Of a stretch of DNA of 64,000 bases, positions 38,977-51,199 are shown in pieces (positions within the stretch are counted from its first letter, which is position 1; each line of letters begins with the position of its first letter). The notes under the pieces were generated by a model. It made no database searches and was not told the DNA's origin. It was given only the letters and a program-made list of their open reading frames with translations. The DNA lies in contig BTPG01000002.1 of the NCBI GenBank assembly GCA_036245525.1, forward strand, positions 160,527,609 to 160,591,608, read 5' to 3'. The stretch is from Semisulcospira habei. Its lineage: Eukaryota; Mollusca; Gastropoda; Semisulcospiridae. The position numbers and the translations under genes are program-made.

Positions 38977-39212
38977 GAGGCAAAAGACTATGAAATTCGA
39001 GCGCTGGTCAGTGCTAGATTTTAAGTTAGTTATGAACATTTTAAGATGTATATTAATTTTATTTGAACCACGTTTAACCGAATAATCCTATAGTTAGGCT
39101 TGACACTGTTTTCAGTGTCGGTTCCTGAGCTACTGCATAAGCGTGGAGAATGCTCGCCAGCCCATCTTATGTGTATTTCAGCGATGGGAGATTGTGACTG
39201 CATAATGTTAGA

Positions 39213-39292
39213 TTAACTCATTCGAGACGAACTGCATTCCGATACGCGGCTTATGCCGCGTATCCGGATGCAGTTCGTCTCGAATGAGTTAA
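39213..39292. mobile_element. 80-bp TTAA-bounded palindrome, family D
   Basis: TTAA|CTCATTCGAGACGAACTG ... CAGTTCGTCTCGAATGAG|TTAA, centre ACGCGGCTTATGCCGCGT. Near-perfect hairpin. Confidence 0.9.
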
Positions 39293-39599
39293 GAGTGTGA
39301 TTGTATGCGCGAGTGTGAACCCGGATCAGTGCATATCTAACTTTGCACGTGCATCGCTAAATATATGATTACACATTTCAAACCCTGGACATCTTTTGCA
39401 AAATTCTCAAACAACGGTCTCATTTTTTAACAAATTCTTTTGGAAATCTCCATGTGCACGTATTCAAGAAGTGCTTCTTTGAAATACAACTAAGTCATTG
39501 AATCAGTACAATATAACCTAGCAATGACAATCAATTCTAGAAGGAAAACGATTGTGATAATATTGCACTCAGTTTGGCGTTGGTTCCATAAAAGTCTCA

Positions 39600-39800
39600 T
39601 TGCTGTTTTTTTTTACTACCATTCTGGTTCCGTATCTCATTGTTTTTCACTACCATTCGAGTTCCGCAGCTGATTGTTCGCTACCATTCGGATTCCGCAT
39701 CTCAGTGTTGTTTTTCATTACCATTTGGTTTCCGTATCTCATTGTTGTTTTTCACTACCAATTGTGTTACATATCTCAGTATTATTTTTCACATTCTAGT
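39600..39800. repeat. ~38-bp imperfect tandem repeat
   Basis: Five units with TTTTCACTACCATTCG.(A/G)TTCCGCAT and CTCATTGTTG. The rest of 39293-40230 is A/T-rich and gene-free. Confidence 0.7.
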
Positions 39801-40230
39801 ACCAGTCACGGGTTTTATTTGGTACAGAACTTCGCAGTCAGTAACAAGTGAAAGTTCAAGTATAATTAAAGCACTTCATTTTTCACTCACTAATTTAAAT
39901 TATCTTTGAAAGTTGAAATGAACAACACTTCAGACGTACATTTTTTTAAACTGTGCTGAATAAACAATAATTTGTTAAATTTGTTTTTATTTTGTATGTG
40001 TGTGTGTTTTTTCTCACACTTTTAACTGTCCGGAACAATAATTGTTATTTCAGTCAGCCTTACAAACTGCTAATTGTCCGGCAATAAGCAGTTGTTCCAG
40101 TTTCAGAGTCATCCATACAGACGTTTAATTGTCCTGACATTGTTTTATTTGTACATTAACCATAAAGACGTTTAATTTTCCTGAAATAAACTTTTATTAA
40201 TCAATTTCAGTCAACCATACAGACTTTGTC

Positions 40231-40316
40231 TTAACCCTGTGGATAGCGATTTTAGTCGCGATGATTCCTACAGTAATCATCGCGACTAAAACCGCTACCG
40301 ACACCTAAAGGGTTAG
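40231..40316. mobile_element. 86-bp TTAA-type palindrome, family F
   Basis: TTAA|CCCTGTGGATAGCG ... CACCTAAAGGG|TTAG with arms TTTTAGTCGCGATGATT / AATCATCGCGACTAAAA around CCTACAGT. Ends match the CCC...GGG rule; interior unrelated to A, B or D. Confidence 0.82.
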
Positions 40317-40367
40317 TAATTAATTGAACAACCAGATTTTTCACTCTGTATACAGTCAAATATTATG

Positions 40368-40373
<6 letters not shown>

Positions 40374-40435
<62 letters not shown>
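40374..40435. repeat. (GT)n microsatellite
   Basis: About 30 GT units. Confidence 0.95.
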
Positions 40436-40438
<3 letters not shown>

Positions 40439-40504
40439 TAGGGAAACTAGTGTCCTTGTAATATTGTCTTGCATGTGCTGTAATTTTTGTTAATATTAGT
40501 TGGA

Positions 40505-40568
40505 TTTAATGTTAGTCAATTGTGAGCGCTTGGAGCTCTTTTTTGATGTTAGGCGCTATAGTAAGTTC

Positions 40569-40652
<84 letters not shown>
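40505..40652 (+). mobile_element. retroelement 3' end with long (TTA)n tail
   Basis: GAGCGCTTGGAGCTC, TTAGGCGCTATAGTAAGTTC then (TTA)n, about 28 units. Typical CR1/L2-like tail. Confidence 0.65.
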
Positions 40653-40810
40653 CTACAACGTGACAAGAATATTAGTGTGTTAATTTCTGAGCTGTTCAGA
40701 AAGGTAGGCAACCTTGTTGCTATCAGTCTTCTGTTAGGTAGACAAGACTGTTGTGTTATCAGTATGCCGTCAAAACGACTTGTTTACTTCCTCAAACTAT
40801 CCTTCAAATC

Positions 40811-40876
40811 TTAAACACCCAGAACTAAATGATTTCCATTCTATCGAATGGACGTCACGTAGTTCTGGGAGTTTAA
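40811..40876. mobile_element. 66-bp TTAA-bounded hairpin
   Basis: TTAA|ACACCCAGAACTA ... TAGTTCTGGGAGT|TTAA. Only 3 bp separate it from the next TTAA element. Confidence 0.65.
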
Positions 40877-40879
40877 GTG

Positions 40880-41091
40880 TTAACACATTCTGCTCCAGGA
40901 CCGAAATCCGCAAATTTTGAAGTTGCCCCCTGAAGACTTATTACACTTCTGGAAGCAGATCGAGCGTGATAGTTCAAGGGTTGTGCCAGAATAGCTTGGC
41001 GCCTATGGGCGCCAAGCTATTCTGGCACAACCCTTGAACTGTCACGCTCGATCCTTGTCTTGCCGTGGCGTGTCGGAGTTGAATGAGTTAA
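40880..41091. mobile_element. TTAA-bounded fold-back element, family B
   Basis: TTAA|CACATTCTGCTCC ... GGAGTTGAATGAG|TTAA. Core arms GGGTTGTGCCAGAATAGC / GCTATTCTGGCACAACCC: TT/AA here replaces GG/CC or GA/TC of other copies in both arms. Confidence 0.88.
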
Positions 41092-41439
41092 TGCGTCTGT
41101 GACGAGACGTTTACACAATCAGTTCCAGGTATTCTAAACATATTTTTCGTGATAACCGTACACGTGTAACGGTGTGTTAACACTGTCACAGGTTTCTCAT
41201 ACTGTCCTTGAATATGTAGTTACAGTTACAGAGCCGTATACAACACAGTGTATTGAAACTCCAAAAAAAGATTCGGTAAAGCACTACCCACACAAACACT
41301 AGCAAAACACTGCCCATAAAAAATTACGGGCATACCTATATCCACAAAAACACTGGTAAAGCTCTACCAACAATACAATTCACTGACAAAACACTACACA
41401 CAAAAACGCTGGTAAGCACTCGCAACAAAAAAAACACAC

Positions 41440-41765
41440 TGGTATAGCACTACCCACAAAACCATTGGTAAAGCGCAACCCACAAAACCATTGGTAAAGT
41501 GCTACCCACAAAATCATTGGTCAAGCGCTACCCACAAAACCATTGGTAAAGCGCTACCCACAAAACCATTGGTAAAGTGCTACCCACAAAACCATTGGTC
41601 AAGCGCTACCCACAAAACCATTGGTAAAGTGCTACCCACAAAAACCATTGGTAAAGTGCTACCCACAAAACCATTGGTAAAGCGCTACCCACAAAACCAT
41701 TGGTAAAGCGCTACCCACAAAACACCTGTAAAGCGCTACCCATAAAAACACTGGTATAGCACCAC
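41440..41765. repeat. 26-bp minisatellite
   Basis: About 12 units of ACCCACAAAACCATTGGT(A/C)AAGCGCT or GTGCT; diverged units extend the array to about 41270-41950. It is open in one frame for 72 codons by chance. Confidence 0.92.
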
Positions 41766-41984
41766 CCATAAACCATTTATAAAGCCCTATCCACAAAACA
41801 CCTGGAAAGCACTACGCACAAATCACTGGTGATTCACTACTCACAAAAAATGGGCAAAGAACTACCCACAAAAACACTGGCAAAGCTCTAATCACAAAAA
41901 CTCTGGGTAAGCACTGACAAACACCGGTAAAGCGGCACTACCTACAAGACTTTAGCCAAGCACTGCCGACACTAATCGGGAGAT

Positions 41985-42340
41985 GGCTGGCCCATGACAG
42001 ATCAGTGGGAGTGCCTGCTCAGGGTGGCGCCTTCAGGCCAGAGCTAATCGGTCACTCCCCTTAACCCCTTCACCGCCGAGGAAAAATAAACACGATCCAA
42101 CTGCAAGAGACATATATCCTCAGTCGCGGGGGCTCATGAGGATCTATGCCTCTTGATGAGTCTAATTTGTATCCATTTTGATAGTTTCTTGGACGGTGTT
42201 GGCTTTGGGTCGTTAGTGGAACAAAGATTTCATATACAAAAACAAAAAAATGACGTACAGTGGCAGGGAAGGGGTTAAAGCTGTCATGGTCAATGTATCG
42301 CGGTCAGCCCATCTCTTTTGAGTTGGCGTTCAAAGTGAAA
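41985..42340. mobile_element. nested fold-back elements (B-like interrupted by A)
   Basis: A B-like element (ATGGCTGGCCCATGAC ... GTCATGGTCAATG) is split at its core flank by a complete TTAA|CCCCTTCACC ... GGGAAGGGG|TTAA element (42061-42278). The inner one carries the family A hairpin (42108-42157). Confidence 0.75.
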
Positions 42341-42762
42341 AACCTACCCTGACGTCGCCAGGCGGCGGATGTGCAATATCCTTCGGTGATCAGTTATCCT
42401 GGCGGTTTCTCCTTCCTTCCTTCCTTTATCGCTCCTGTCAGTCTTCCCTCTCTCTGCTCCCCCTTCCTTCCTTCCTTCCTTCCGACAATGTCCACTTTCC
42501 GACTACACCTCACTGGCCTGCGCCTAACACTTCCTCTCTCTCATCACACCGTCTTGTCAAGCTGCACGTGCAATCTGTCACCCGCCCCACGCGCGCAGCA
42601 CGCCGCGGCGATTTCAGTAAAATGGACAAGCTGTAGTAGCCAAGCGCAGCGGAGAGACTGAAACGATCCCCTGGATTTGACTGTTTCTTGTTGTTTTCGT
42701 TGATTAAGATGGTTCCGTCAGTCTTTGTAAGAAAACGGTTCTATTGACTTTTTTTTTGCATA

Positions 42763-42862
42763 TACTGAGGAACAATAAAATGCGACATTTTTGGAATCGC
42801 CGGAAACAGTTTAGTGTTTCCAACGATTCCAAAAATGTCGCATTTCTTTTGCTCCTCGGTAT
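42763..42862. mobile_element. TA-flanked palindrome, family E
   Basis: TATA|CTGAGGAACAATAAAATGCG ... CATTTCTTTTGCTCCTCGG|TATA. Arms extend through GACATTTTTGGAATC. About 100 bp. Confidence 0.8.
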
Positions 42863-43691
42863 ATGTCTGTGATTTTGGACCATACAACCTAGGGCACAAA
42901 GCTCCTACTCATTTTTTTTTTTGCGGATTAGTCCTGAACAGCGTGTTTGCATGGAGATGTTGACCCACCTCAGTGACGGAGACGTTTGTTTCTTCACGCG
43001 CTTACATCACAGCTCAACTCATCACCATGCATGTTCGATCTCCATTGCGGTGACTGATATCAAGTTTCTGCGGAAAAAAGGATAGACAAGACTACCAACT
43101 GATCTGGTGGCGGAACTGCTGCGTCATTTCCGGGTTGTTGTGGTCAAAACCTGTCGTATCTTTTTGGTGTGGTCTTTCCGGTGGCAGCCGGACTGGGCAG
43201 ACCAGGTCGCACTGATGCCTGTCTTGTTGTGACAAAGGAAACAGTGGCGGCGTTATTGACATTAGAGCCGGCTTGATGACTGGATGTGGACACCGCAGTA
43301 CAGCTGTAGAAGTATGCACGCTAGAACTACTGAATTAGACCCGCGTTGAGTGATGTCTGTCTTTTTTCTGCCCAAGGACCTGCCGGCGCTGCGAGCGGCA
43401 AAGGCTTTTTCCGGTGCCACAAACGCTTTTCATTTCCGTCAGCTAAAAGCTGTGTGAATAAACCAGCGCCGCACTCCCCCATTCCCTCCTTCCCTCCCCT
43501 CAGCCACCCCTACCGGGCCCCACCCCTAACTCCACCCCTCCCCCCAAGCCCCCCCCCCCCCAAGCCCTATCCATCCGTCTTGTAGTGCCGCTACTGGCAC
43601 GAAATTGTATAGGCATTGTAAATGTCAAGTTCATCTAACGACCACTGCACTATCATCGGGTACGTTACAGTAAGGGTGAACCAAGATAGGC
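42863..43691. other. gene-free stretch
   Basis: A 76-codon minus-strand frame at 43319-43092 was considered as an upstream ERG exon and rejected. A C-rich run lies at 43500-43565. Confidence 0.45.
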
Positions 43692-43791
43692 TTAACTCAT
43701 GCAAGACGTGACGGCACTCCGGCCTTAAATGATACGCGGCGGCCAAAAGCCGCGGCGCCGTACGGCACTCAGGAGTATTCCCCTGAGTTAA
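43692..43791. mobile_element. TTAA-bounded element, family D-like, degraded
   Basis: TTAA|CTCATGCAAGACG ... CCCCTGAG|TTAA, with GATACGCGGCGGCC and GCCGCGGCGCCGTACGGC inside; symmetry partly lost. Confidence 0.65.
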
Positions 43792-44209
43792 CGGGTATCT
43801 AGTTGACTCGGATACTCCAAAACCGGGAGGGAGCTGCCTAATCGGTTTGGTGCCTATAGGTCCCACCCTCGAACTAGCATGATCAATTGATCCTTGTCTG
43901 AGGCATTTCAGTCAAGTCAAGTTGGTCACCAAAAGCAAAAAGACAGAATTCCCATCATCATTCCGTCAGTCTCTGGCGGCTTGCACTCCAGTCCGGCCGG
44001 CCGCCGGCGCCATGGTATGAGTTCCGCTACACTCCCGTCACTCTGTTGGCTCCTCCTCCTGGCTCCTTCACATCCACCGTCACTTCTGGATGAGTTTCAA
44101 ACACAATGGTTCAAGCGGAGTCAGTGCTAGATTATCTTGACAGTTGGGGCTGGGGTTCCACGGCCGGGCACGTCAGAATCTCCCCGGTGCTTGAATCTGC
44201 TCAGCAGAG

Positions 44210-44725
<516 letters not shown>

Positions 44726-44729
44726 AGTC

Positions 44730-45708
44730 AGTCGAAAATGAGTGATACTTGTACCACCCGGGAGGGACATCCTACCTGTTGGTAAACTTATTCAGAACTG
44801 ACGTATTTGACTATTTATGTCTCTGTATTTTACTCAAATCTGTTGCCCGTATTTTGCCGCACTGACAGCTTGTGCGGGCAGGCGGCTTCGGCTGGTGGTG
44901 GTTCCGCGGAACCCGGTTGCGGTTGCCGGTTGAAAAGACAAGGCCCTTATCACAGTTGAACGACTGAAACAGGGTCCGACCAGACTAAGGGAAAATACTT
45001 TTATAATACGTAAAATTGAGAACTATCATCAAATCGAGTTTAGGCTTGAACGGTCGGCAACTCACAGTGCACTTTTCATGTTGCTGATAAGACTTATATA
45101 TGTGATAAATGTGATTCTTCATCTTCCGGCCTCGTAACTTAAAGCCAGCTTGAAATGAAGATGTCACAACAATGACTGACAGCCGCAGGTCGTTGTTGAT
45201 CGATCTCTCTCCGTCTCACAGTCTCCGACACAAACGGACAGCGTACAGAGCGCATCGCCATTGGTGAAGAGAAACACCGAATGGAAAACGCTGACACGGA
45301 TGATGCTGGCAGTACAGCTCCAAGCACAATTAATATTCATGAGGAGTCCGGGCCAATTGGCGCTACACGGCTAGTATCAAGATGGACCAGAGAGAATCTG
45401 TACAGGCTGTCTGGAGAGGCTGACACCGATGCGGTGTTCAGTGTCTGAAACTTCAGCTACCCGGTTGGGTGTTCGCACGTTTTCGCTAAGATGAGACTTC
45501 TATTCAATAATGAATATTGTGGCATCATAACGACTGCTTGAAAATTTCTACTCAGTAACTGCAGTTATCGTGCAGCGGTTCACTTATTCAGTAATGTCCA
45601 ATCAATGGATCTGAAACCCTATTCTTTCCATGCACGCAGCTCAGAAAAGCATCAATGAGTGTACCGGGAGATAACTCTTATATATACATTATTACAGATA
45701 AATTGTGA
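44730..45708. other. gene-free stretch
   Basis: Short frames only. No repeat family recognised. Confidence 0.4.
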
Positions 45709-45924
45709 TTAACCCTTTTTCATCCTGATACACCATTGATTGAAATACATTAGACTATGATAGTTCAAGGGTGGTGTCAGAATAGCTTGACGCCTGAGGC
45801 GCCAAGCTATACTGGTACCACCTTTGAACTAATGAATGGTTGATCTATCTCCTTATCCGTATTGTAGCCTTCATAGCCCAATAAGCAAATTAACAAAATT
45901 AAGTCTCAGGTTGTAATGGGTTAA
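45709..45924. mobile_element. TTAA-bounded fold-back element, family B
   Basis: TTAA|CCCTTTTTCATCCTG ... CAGGTTGTAATGGG|TTAA. Core arms have several mismatches (TAGCTTGACG / GCCAAGCTATACTGGTACC), so an old copy. Confidence 0.85.
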
Positions 45925-46317
45925 ACGCATATATCATAGAGCGCCTACAGCCGAGGGACGCTCGATAAGTTTGTAAATTATTAGAAATGCATTGTAAACT
46001 ATTAGAAATACATTGTGGATGAAACCGGCCGGCGCGCGATCATTTCGTCGGTGGTGACTATCAGTGCAGCGTGTACAACCAAGTGCTAAAGTCTCTATGC
46101 TAGGGACTTGTCTGTGTCATTTGTTGGACATCTGAAAACCGAATTCCCCAATCTACAACACTATCAAATGATGTCATCAACATTGCTTTGTGAGTTTTTT
46201 CACTGTTATTATTGAAATGATTAAAAAAAACAGTGATGAAAATTGTCTCGACATTTCATGTTACAAATAAAGGTTTATGGATCGGATATGTATTCAGGTG
46301 TCAAGCAAATAATATAC

Positions 46318-46420
46318 TCACCAGCAAAAGAAATGAGACTTTTTGGAATTCATCGGAAACACTTTATTTGCGCATTGAGTTATATTATAAATATGAGAAA
46401 TGCGCCATATAAATGCCATA

Positions 46421-46463
<43 letters not shown>
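46318..46463 (+). mobile_element. family E single end and (TTA)n-tailed retroelement end
   Basis: CTCACCAGCAAAAGAAATGA then ATTCATCGGAAACACTTTA, like 23690. From 46365, GAAATGCGCCATATAAATGC leads into (TTA)n at 46425-46461. Confidence 0.55.
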
Positions 46464-46464
<1 letters not shown>

Positions 46465-46629
46465 AAAACAAGCGATTTCAGTGATTCAGGAATTGATTTT
46501 GCTGAGTCATCGTCGACATCATGAACTGAACTCCTGGTCTGAATCCAGGTGCTGGGAAAGTTCGCCCAAAGTCATAATAATAACAGAGGGTGACAAAATT
46601 TTCATGCACCTTCTGATAAAACCTTTGTA

Positions 46630-46697
46630 CCCAGTGCGCAAAGATCCTCGGGCCGCCGACGGCCGCAGTGGGCCCGAAGACCTTTTGCTATAGGGGT
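46630..46697. mobile_element. palindromic element, family C, short form
   Basis: CCCAGTGCGCAAAG ... CCTTTTGCTATAGGGG with CGGGCC / GGCCCG inner arms. Confidence 0.65.
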
Positions 46698-46759
46698 ATC
46701 CGCTACCTGCACGGCCATTTTGTAGTTTATTTTTTGGTGATTCATCGACTTATTAAATC

Positions 46760-46915
46760 ATCGTCTAAACAGTAGAATAATGCACTGTCGGCAGATTTAT
46801 GCTTTTGTCAACCGACCACTTTTGAAAAACGCATCATGATAGAACTGCACACAGCTAAAAATCATCCCGTCACTTGCGTTTGAATTCACCTGTGTTTCTT
46901 TTTGCGTTTAAAAAT
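46760..46915. repeat. half copy of the 59565 palindrome family (family I)
   Basis: AATGCACTGTCGGCAGATTT, GAACTGCACAC and TTTGAATTCACCTGTGTTTC match the sequence beyond 59720. The left arm is missing. Confidence 0.5.
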
Positions 46916-47548
46916 CAACTGTACATAGCAGATTATTATAAGCTATACACTGTCCTTGAAATACATGAGGATGGAGCCTATGTAGCGCATACCAAACGAA
47001 CACTGATATTTGCATACGAGGGGCACTCGTTTGGTTCCCCAATGCAGTCTTCATCTGAAAGAACATGGGTTTCAAATAGAATGTCTTCGGAAATAAAATG
47101 ACTACATCACTAACCGTACACATTTTAAATGCCTGCTACATGCTGTTTTATAGATAGCGCTAAAAGTATTTGTCCTTGCACGTCTCCAGAAGTTGATGTT
47201 CACGTGATTTTGCAGGGATGGACAACTATTGTCTTCACAAGCAATTAAAAAGAATCATTTAGTGATATTGTTATTGTTTGGTGTGTGTGTGTTTTTTTTT
47301 TATTTTTTTTTTTTATAGCTCAGTCACATTAGCCCTCTTTATTGCTAAAGCGTCCAATCAGTTCATTGCATTTAAAACCAGTAGGCAGGCTGTTCACGAT
47401 GATACCATAGATACTCGGATCGTCCATGCTGAAGAGAAAGGAACGAAATGAAAATTTTACGTAAATTATGAGGTACAGTAAAACATCTTTGGGATGATTG
47501 AAACTGACCGAAATGCTCAGTGATGTACATTTTCCGACTTTCACTAAA

Positions 47549-48590
47549 AATAATAATAATAATTACGGTATTTATAATGCGCTTATCTTATAATAATTAT
47601 AACTCTAAGCGCGCACTCACAACTCGCACACGCATGCGCACGCTTTAGACAATGACTCACGTAACACAAATAGTGAAGATACATTAGGACGGTCAGCTTG
47701 GGCTGGGGAGTGTGGTGATATAGTGCTAGAACTGTTGAAAGAGATGAGTTTTGAGGGCAGACTGGAAGGAGGAGAGCGAGTGTTTCTGACGGAGAGAGAG
47801 TGGGAGAGTGTTCCAGGTGGTTGGACCGTATACTGAGAAAGAGCGGGGGCCGAAAGTGCTGAGTTTGGTGCGGGGGATGAGGAGGCGGAGAGGGTCAGAG
47901 GCGGAGCGGAGGGAGCGGGGAGGAGTGTAGGGGTGAAGTAAGTTGGAGAGATACGCAGGAGCGTAGTTGTTCAGGGATTTGTAGCAGAGAGACAGAATCT
48001 TGTATTGGATGCGTTGGGGGATGGGGAGCCAGTGAAGGAGCTTGAGCAGGGGAGTGATGTGGTCGGATTTTTTCTTTCTGAGGACGAGGCGGGCAGCATT
48101 GTTCTGGACGCGCTGGAGAGTGAGAGTGGTGGAGTGAGGAAGGCCAGAAAGGAGAGAGTTGCAGTAGTCGATGCGAGATAAGATGAGAGAGACAGCGAGT
48201 TTGGTGGCAGCTTCGGTAGTGAGGTATTTTCTGATCTGACTGATGCAGCGGAGGTGGAAATAACATGCCTGGGCCGTGGCGGAGACGAAGCTGGTCATGG
48301 AAAGCGAGGAATCGAGGATAACGCCAAGGTTCTTGACCGAGTCAGAGAGGGAGATGGGGGTACTGTCGAGTTGAAGGTGGAGAGAGGGAGAGAGCTGGGA
48401 AAGTTTCTGGCGAGTGCCTACCAGCATGGCTTCCGTTTTGTCGTCGTTCAGTTTGAGCTTGTTTGCTGTCATCCAGTTTTTCACGTCCTCATAGCAGTCA
48501 GCCGTGCGAGTCAGTAGTGTCTGAGTGTTGTCGAGTTTGTCTTTGTCTAGTAGTTGTGAGTCGTCAGCGTAGAATGGAACTATACACTCA
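47549..48590 (-). mobile_element. CR1/L2-like LINE, 5'-truncated, with (ATT)n tail
   Basis: Holds the second half of the reverse transcriptase and the 3' UTR, ending GCGCATTATAAATACCGTAA and ATT repeats at 47549-47565. Truncation falls just before the palm motif. Confidence 0.85.
47726..48580 (-). pseudogene. reverse transcriptase C-terminal part of the CR1/L2-like LINE
   Basis: Begins at FYADDSQLLD (palm motif YADD), then WMTANKLKLNDDKTEAML, LGVILDSSLSM, LSRIDYCNSLLSGLP, RVQNNAARLVLRKKKSDHITPLLKLLHWLPIPQRIQYKI and ends at a TGA in 47726-47728. Open for about 285 codons, so a fairly young insertion. It lacks the endonuclease and fingers and cannot be functional. It is related in layout to, but clearly distinct from, the element at 55960. 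Confidence 0.88.
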
Positions 48591-48749
48591 GATCGGAGCC
48601 GCATGGACGCGAATCCCAGAAAGTACCACCGCATGGACATGGAACGCGATTGAAAAATTGAAAAGAAAATTGTCGCCGCAGCTGTGGAACTACGTTTTAG
48701 GGTTAGGGTTATCCCTTAACTGCGGGGGGCAAAGCGAACTCTACCCATC

Positions 48750-48815
48750 TGCAAGAGACATAAATCCTCATGAGCCCCCGCAGTCGCGGGGGCTCATGAT
48801 GATTTATGTCTCTTG
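48750..48815. mobile_element. family A hairpin
   Basis: CAAGAGACATAAATCC ... GATTTATGTCTCTTG with centre GAGCCCCCGCAGTCGCGGGGG. The A changes in ATAAATCC are matched by T in the other arm. Confidence 0.75.
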
Positions 48816-48839
48816 TTAATCCCTTGTTTTTTGTTCGCC

Positions 48840-49987
48840 CTGTTTGGTCCCTTTTCATTTGTGTTCTTCACGCGAATTTAAACAAACAGGATCATTGGCA
48901 GATAATGCACAATTCTCTCCCTTGACAGTGCTTTTTCCTACTCACTTCAGTGGTAGTTTCCTCTAAATTACAAGCACTGGCAGTCAACCCTAATGGTCTA
49001 GTGTTTTTTAAACAAACAAGTAAGTCAAGGTCAATTCAAAAAGCTTTATTTATCCCAAGCAAAAGCAATTCAAATTGGGACGGCAGCATATCAATACGTG
49101 TGTTTAAATGACATTAGAAACCGGTAAGACGTACTCAGTAGCAGAAAAAGCACACACGTGCAAGCGCGCACATTCACTCAAATACACAGGACACGTACAC
49201 GCGCAGAATTAATAACTATGATAATAAATAAGGGATTGCAATTGTATATCATAAAAAACTATTATTAAAAGGTATCATCACTGTTTAACGATTATTCCTA
49301 ATACTGACAGTTACACAGCATGAGCCTTAAGCAGCATAAAACATAACTATACACACTAGCACATACATTTCAGACGTCATAGATTTCAGACGTCACAGCT
49401 GAGTACACGTATAACAGTGACAACATAGGCGAGCAGCGTATCGTCTGTACTGTTGACGAAGTTGCATATGACCATCTACCAGCTGATTTGTGGTGGACAA
49501 GACTGACTGGGGCGCTCGGCATCTGCACACAATCAAGTCCACCAAGATCTTCTGAGATACGAGGTCATCAAGAAATAAAATAAGAAAAATATAATAGGGA
49601 TAAAACCAACGAGTGAGATCGTTAACTTTTCATCAAAAGGAACGTTTAGGCTGTCGTGTAATATGCACCAATAATCTATACAAATTGCTATTGGAACATG
49701 AAGATATGACGTCATAAGATCTATTTTTAGACCTTCGTGTCTCTTTAACTGAAAATTAAAAGCTGTTGCTGTCGCACTTTGATTTCTTTTATCCTGATAT
49801 TTCTTTACCAAACATTACCTAACGTCATGGGCTAATTTCCCCCAGAAAATCTCGCTCTCGTTGTCGTTGTGTCACGTAATCAATGATATATGCAGTCATG
49901 CGCCACAGAGCCCTCGAAACTGAGTAACACACGTATTATTTCTCACAAATAGTTTTCCTCTTTCTTTCGATTTTCTCAATGAACTCA
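48840..49987. other. gene-free stretch
   Basis: The minus strand at 49090-49025 reads TTGGGATAAATAAAGCTTTT, a probable LINE 3' end. No other feature recognised. Confidence 0.5.
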
Positions 49988-50201
49988 TTAACCCATTCAG
50001 CCCTGACGCCCTACAGCAGGAGATGGGTCGACCATGCTAATTCAAGGGTAGTGCCAGATTAGCTTGGCGCCTGTCGGCGCCAAGCTAATCTGGCACTACC
50101 CTTGAATTATCATGGTCGATCCATCTCCTGCAACTGCTGCATAGTCGTTAGATGACGCCTCCCAAATTTGGGAAATACTGCCGTGGGGCTGAATGAGTTA
50201 A
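49988..50201. mobile_element. TTAA-bounded fold-back element, family B, best preserved
   Basis: TTAA|CCCATTCAGCCCTGACG ... CCGTGGGGCTGAATGAG|TTAA. Core 50040-50108: GGGTAGTGCCAGATTAGCTT to its perfect complement, centre GGCGCCTGTCGGCGCC. Ends, TTAA pair and hairpin all intact. Confidence 0.92.
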
Positions 50202-50364
50202 ATGTACCTTATCTGATCACCGGACCAGTAAAGAAAAAGCAATGTTGCGAAAATATAGGCCAGTGGCGTGGCTGATCGGTAGCATAAATCAATAACTCAC
50301 CGATTTTGAAAATTCTCAACCATTCAAGTTGAAATTTCAAGATCCACTACTTTTGTTTGACGGT

Positions 50365-50367
<3 letters not shown>

Positions 50368-50455
<88 letters not shown>

Positions 50456-50842
50456 CGTTATTATATAGGCGCTTTTTCTCAATTTTGGGGAAATCGACTC
50501 AAAGCGCCGCGCCTGAAATCCAACACACACACTCACGAAACAGACACGGATTTACGCCATTTAAGACAAACACAGTACAAGACAAACGAAGGGCCAGTCA
50601 GCTACTGAAGTTACAGAGATTCATTTGATCGCTTGTATTTGAAATTTGTAAAGTGGCCTGAGACTGGTACCAAAGTGTGGGGGGTGGAAGAACCGGAGTA
50701 CCCGGAGAAAGAACCCCCGACGGTCCGCCCGAATTAACGGTGACACTTACCAGAGGAGAAAAGTCCAACGCCGGAACCCGGTATCGAACCGCTCACCTTT
50801 GGAATTGGTGGCAGGCGCCTTAACCACTGCGCCACGGACCGC
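50368..50842 (-). mobile_element. tRNA-derived SINE with (ATT)n tail, copy 2
   Basis: Near twin of 34582-34996: the minus strand starts CGGTCCGTGGCGCAGTGG with A and B boxes (GGTTCGATACC) and ends in about 28 ATT units (50453-50368). The long uninterrupted tail suggests recent insertion or tail expansion. Confidence 0.87.
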
Positions 50843-51065
50843 TAACCGTAACCCTACAAGTATACTGACGAGCAAATAAAATGCGACAGTTTTGTAATTC
50901 CAAAAATGCCGCATTTCTTTTGCTCGTCAGTATGTAACACTAACTCTAACCCTACACGTATCACTAACTCTAACCCTACACGTATAAAACTAACCTTGAC
51001 CCTAACCATAACACTAACCATAACCTAACCCCAATTCTTATGTAACCCTAACGTGAACCCTGGAA
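50840..51065. repeat. telomere-like (AACCCTAA)-type degenerate repeat
   Basis: TAACCCTA, CTAACTCTAACCCTACAC, ACCCTAACC and similar on the plus strand. It resembles the complement of TTAGGG with many changes. A family E palindrome sits inside it. Confidence 0.65.
50863..50933. mobile_element. TA-flanked palindrome, family E
   Basis: TA|CTGACGAGCAAATAAAATGC ... GCATTTCTTTTGCTCGTCAG|TA, 71 bp. Confidence 0.82.
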
Positions 51066-51111
51066 GCTTTATTATAAATTCACCTAAGCTGATTATTCAG
51101 TCACACGTGCA

Positions 51112-51191
51112 TACTGAGGAGCAACAGAAATGCGACAGTTTTGAACTTCCGATGATTCCAAAAATGTCGCATTTTTTATGCTCGTCAGTAT
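51112..51191. mobile_element. TA-flanked palindrome, family E
   Basis: TA|CTGAGGAGCAACAGAAATGC ... GCATTTTTTATGCTCGTCAG|TA, 80 bp with TTCCGATGATTCC at the centre. Confidence 0.8.
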
Positions 51192-51199
51192 ACAATTCT

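Noticed and set aside
41491..41706. Repeat protein-like frame (KCYPQNHWSSATHKTIG)
   Set aside because: It is the 26-bp minisatellite read in one frame.
43092..43319. Minus-strand 76-codon frame upstream of ERG exon 1, possible additional first exon
   Set aside because: The best donor after it (TTG|GTAGTC) leaves TG, which would join the A at 33547 into a TGA stop before the ERG frame; no sequence similarity recognised.
43820..43885. Another complete family B element
   Set aside because: Only faint traces (GGGAGGGAGCTGCC..., GGTTTGGTGCC) without matching arms or bounds.
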